33,522 bases of DNA, from NCBI GenBank assembly GCA_016875995.1, contig VGOG01000012.1, positions 1-33,522 of the forward strand. Reading direction: 5' to 3'. The notes beneath the pieces were generated by a model. That model was given only the letters and a program-made list of their open reading frames with translations, was not told the origin of the DNA and searched no databases. Of the stretch, positions 32,043 through 33,522 are shown piece after piece. The DNA comes from Chloroflexota bacterium. GTDB taxonomy: Bacteria; Chloroflexota; Anaerolineae; VGOG01. Position 1 is the first letter of the stretch. Each line of letters begins with the position of its first letter. Made by a program: the position numbers and the translations under genes.

Positions 32043-32975
32043 TCAGGGAGACCGCCTCTGCCAGACAAATAGGGCCAAGAAGACCAATACCCCTGCTACA
32101 CCAACATAACCCGCAATAACCAGGAAGCTCCCTGCCCCTTTTGTGGTGTCTGAAGTGGCAGCAGGTACGGGGGTAAACTTTGGCGTCAGCGCGGTTGTCG
32201 GGGTTGGCAAAGCCGTTGTCGGGGTGGGAGATGGTAACATCACTTCAGCCGTAGCTGGCATCGGGGTGGCTGTGGGCAGGACTGTGTCCAGGGTTGGCGT
32301 TAGTGATGCCTCTGGGACTATTGGCGGCACCGTAGTCGGCGTCAGCGTCGGCTGCCCTGGTGCTAGCGTTGGCGTAGGTGGCACCGACGTTGGAGTAGAT
32401 GTAGGTGGCACCAACGTTGATGTAGGCGTGGGCAGCCCCGGATAGGGGGTTGCCGGCACTGATGTGGGAGTGGGAGGCATCGGCGTTGCCGTAGCCGGCG
32501 CTGGAATAGGTGTGGGGGTGGGAGGCACTGGTGTCGCCGTAGCTGTCGCCGGAACGCGTGTGGGAGTGGCCATCCCAGCGCCTGCAGTTACATCCCAGTA
32601 GATGGTCTTGAACGGAAACAAACCGCTGTACAAATTGGTCATATAAAACGGCCCATCGGGAAAAGCCCCTCCGTCGGGCCCCACTACCTCGATGGACTCT
32701 GTACCAGACCCTGTGTAAACCTTGCTCTGTTCGAACAGGATAGTGCCTCCCCGATCATAAATCCTTACCCTGATCTCCTCGTTCTGCATGTCAACGTAAT
32801 CGAAAACCACGTAGACGACAGTGGTCCCCGAGGGGAACTGGGTCATCTCCGGCCCGCCAGGGGTATTGGTCATGCGCACACTGCCGGGGACAACAGTTCC
32901 TGCGGAGACAGTGTTGACTAATAGAGCACTTATAAACAGGGCCAATCCAACAACCCGAGGAATCAATCGTTTCAT
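32043..32975 (-). CDS. Secreted VVFDY/GSGT-domain protein with Pro/Thr stalk and membrane anchor
   Basis: 310 residues from ATG 32975. A signal peptide (MKRLIPRVVGLALFISALLV) is followed by one VVFDY/GSGT domain (~32-130: TQFPSGTTVVYVVFDY, VYTGSGTESIEVVG, FPDGPFYMTNLYSG). A Pro/Thr-rich stalk of about 140 residues (repeated PTPT, VPPTP, TATPMP) follows, then a C-terminal helix (FLVIAGYVGVAGVLVFLALFVW) and QRRSP. ATG 32984 is possible but lies too close to GGAGGGGG; 32975 also matches the MKRL start of the paralogue. It is the first gene of the run behind the 33043 promoter, and the stalk is a likely O-glycosylation region. Confidence 0.82.
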   Translation of the reverse strand: MKRLIPRVVGLALFISALLVNTVSAGTVVPGSVRMTNTPGGPEMTQFPSGTTVVYVVFDYVDMQNEEIRVRIYDRGGTILFEQSKVYTGSGTESIEVVGPDGGAFPDGPFYMTNLYSGLFPFKTIYWDVTAGAGMATPTRVPATATATPVPPTPTPIPAPATATPMPPTPTSVPATPYPGLPTPTSTLVPPTSTPTSVPPTPTLAPGQPTLTPTTVPPIVPEASLTPTLDTVLPTATPMPATAEVMLPSPTPTTALPTPTTALTPKFTPVPAATSDTTKGAGSFLVIAGYVGVAGVLVFLALFVWQRRSP

Positions 32976-33042
32976 GAATCCCATCCCCCTCCAAACTCTA
33001 TGCCGGACCCGATGTCAAGGCTCTGGAACTAAAACAGCGTAT

Positions 33043-33071
33043 ATTATACCATTTTAGCGCGATGGTGTCAA
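33043..33071 (-). promoter_or_regulatory. Promoter of the surface-protein/rhodanese run
   Basis: Minus strand: TTGACA (33071-33066), 17 bp, TATAAT (33048-33043) with TGG before it. Both hexamers are consensus. Transcription would start near 33036, about 60 nt before ATG 32975. Confidence 0.85.
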
Positions 33072-33084
33072 CTTCTCACAGCCA

Positions 33085-33246
33085 AGGGCTTGCGCAGCGA
33101 ATCCGGCTCTCTGTTGCCAAACCCCGCTTTCGATGTCCCGCAGTTGTACTGCGGGACCGGCCCACCCACCACGGAGCAGCTCGCGGAGTCCAACTCCGCG
33201 AGATCAGGGCGGGCTCCCCACTACCAGCGAATCGCTGCGCAACCCC
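33085..33246. repeat. 162-bp palindromic repeat element, copy 2
   Basis: Identical to 16161-16322 and in the same orientation; the inverted ends fall at 33090-33102 and 33230-33242. Flanking bases differ from copy 1 on both sides, so the boundaries are sharp. It separates the divergent promoters at 33043 and 33271. Confidence 0.85.
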
Positions 33247-33270
33247 GCCAACCCCGACATGCCCAGTGAT

Positions 33271-33299
33271 TTGACAATTTTATCAGATTGTGGTATCAT
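33271..33299 (+). promoter_or_regulatory. Promoter upstream of a candidate small RNA
   Basis: TTGACA (33271-33276), 17 bp, TATCAT (33294-33299) with TTGTGG before the -10. Predicted start near 33306 on the plus strand. Confidence 0.75.
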
Positions 33300-33305
33300 A
33301 CAAGC

Positions 33306-33522
33306 AATCTGGAAACAGGAGCACGTATTCCATGACGTCGTTCGGTAAGCGAAACTCCAAGCAGATCGTGACCAAGCGTCCTCGAGCCAGGTGCTCGCTC
33401 TGGGGAGTCTCGCCCTGCCGAACGTTGTTGTTTATAAAGATAAAGCTCACGTAATTACTTTGGGCAAACTGCAACTGCAGGCCGACTCTCCAGACATACT
33501 GATTAGGAGGGCCGGCTTTTTT
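33306..33522 (+). ncRNA. Candidate structured small RNA or attenuator leader
   Basis: About 215 nt between a promoter and a terminator with no credible gene; the longest plus frame from an ATG is 39 codons. It folds into a rod: CGTTCGG (33338-33344) pairs with CCGAACG (33417-33423), then GCGAAACTCC with GGAGTCTCGC (nine of ten), then CCA-AGCG with CGCT-CTGG, capped by CGAGC-CAGGT-GCTCG. GAGCAC near 33319 could pair with GTGCTC instead, so switching is possible. It does not resemble tmRNA, SRP RNA, RNase P or a riboswitch I know. It may be a 6S-like RNA, an unknown small RNA, or the leader of a gene beyond the window. Confidence 0.45.
33480..33522 (+). terminator. Terminator of the candidate small RNA
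   Basis: GGCCGACTCTCC (33480-33491) pairs with GGAGGGCCGGCT near 33506-33517, with one mismatch and wobbles, followed by a T-run to the window end. The pairing is strong enough for intrinsic termination. Confidence 0.65.

Noticed and set aside
33062-33274. Open frames across the 162-bp repeat, identical at 16170-16318
   Set aside because: The frames are open because of the palindromic composition; there is no start with a ribosome site, and both copies are fully explained as a non-coding repeat.
33283-33474. Minus-strand 63-codon frame at the window end
   Set aside because: It starts with TTG, has no ribosome site, matches no family, and lies opposite a promoter-to-terminator unit with strong RNA pairing.

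Overview
This is a G+C-rich bacterial chromosome segment with no phage, transposase or CRISPR array. It probably comes from a Chloroflexota-like organism. Pointers are secreted proteins ending in a YLPL-type tail, a tungsten-type aldehyde:ferredoxin oxidoreductase beside an iron alcohol dehydrogenase, and many short palindromic words at gene junctions. The assignment is an inference without a database search.

Layout. (1) 1-4980, plus strand: the end of a sulfate/molybdate-type ABC importer operon (permease, and an ATPase fused to two UspA domains), then an NfeD-type membrane protease and its slipin partner. (2) 5155-7905: a P2-type Ca2+-like cation ATPase. (3) 7986-11579: a small SCP2-like protein, an iron alcohol dehydrogenase and an aldehyde:ferredoxin oxidoreductase, facing a minus-strand HIT protein - MFS transporter - thiolase run (11588-14741) in which MFS and thiolase share one frame with no stop between them. 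(4) 15032-20675: biotin protein ligase, tRNA-Gly(CCC) on the minus strand, a 162-bp palindromic element, then an operon of ABC-F ATPase, CoaE, a small two-helix membrane protein, a tandem GNAT protein and a four-helix membrane protein. (5) 20656-21396: a dolichol-phosphate-mannose-synthase-like glycosyltransferase, convergent.

(6) 21676-32975, minus strand, is the most unusual part: a cell-surface locus. In transcription order it holds a Pro/Thr-rich anchored protein, a short anchored paralogue, a membrane-anchored rhodanese with an in-frame TGA that may encode selenocysteine, a two-domain paralogue ending in YLPLTFK, a subtilisin-like protein that has lost its catalytic Ser and oxyanion Asn and ends in YLPLLFK, and a 2107-residue protein of about 18 Big_1-like repeats ending in YLPVIFK. 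Four copies of an apparently uncatalogued ~95-residue domain occur in three of these genes. (7) 33085-33522: a second, identical copy of the 162-bp element, then a strong promoter, a foldable ~200-nt stretch and a terminator, which may be a small RNA or a regulatory leader.

Promoters are easy to see. Several share an extended -10 (TGTGGTATNAT) 17 bp from a TTGACA-like -35. Gene ends are repeatedly extended by translated spacer words, so C-termini and gene borders need care here.
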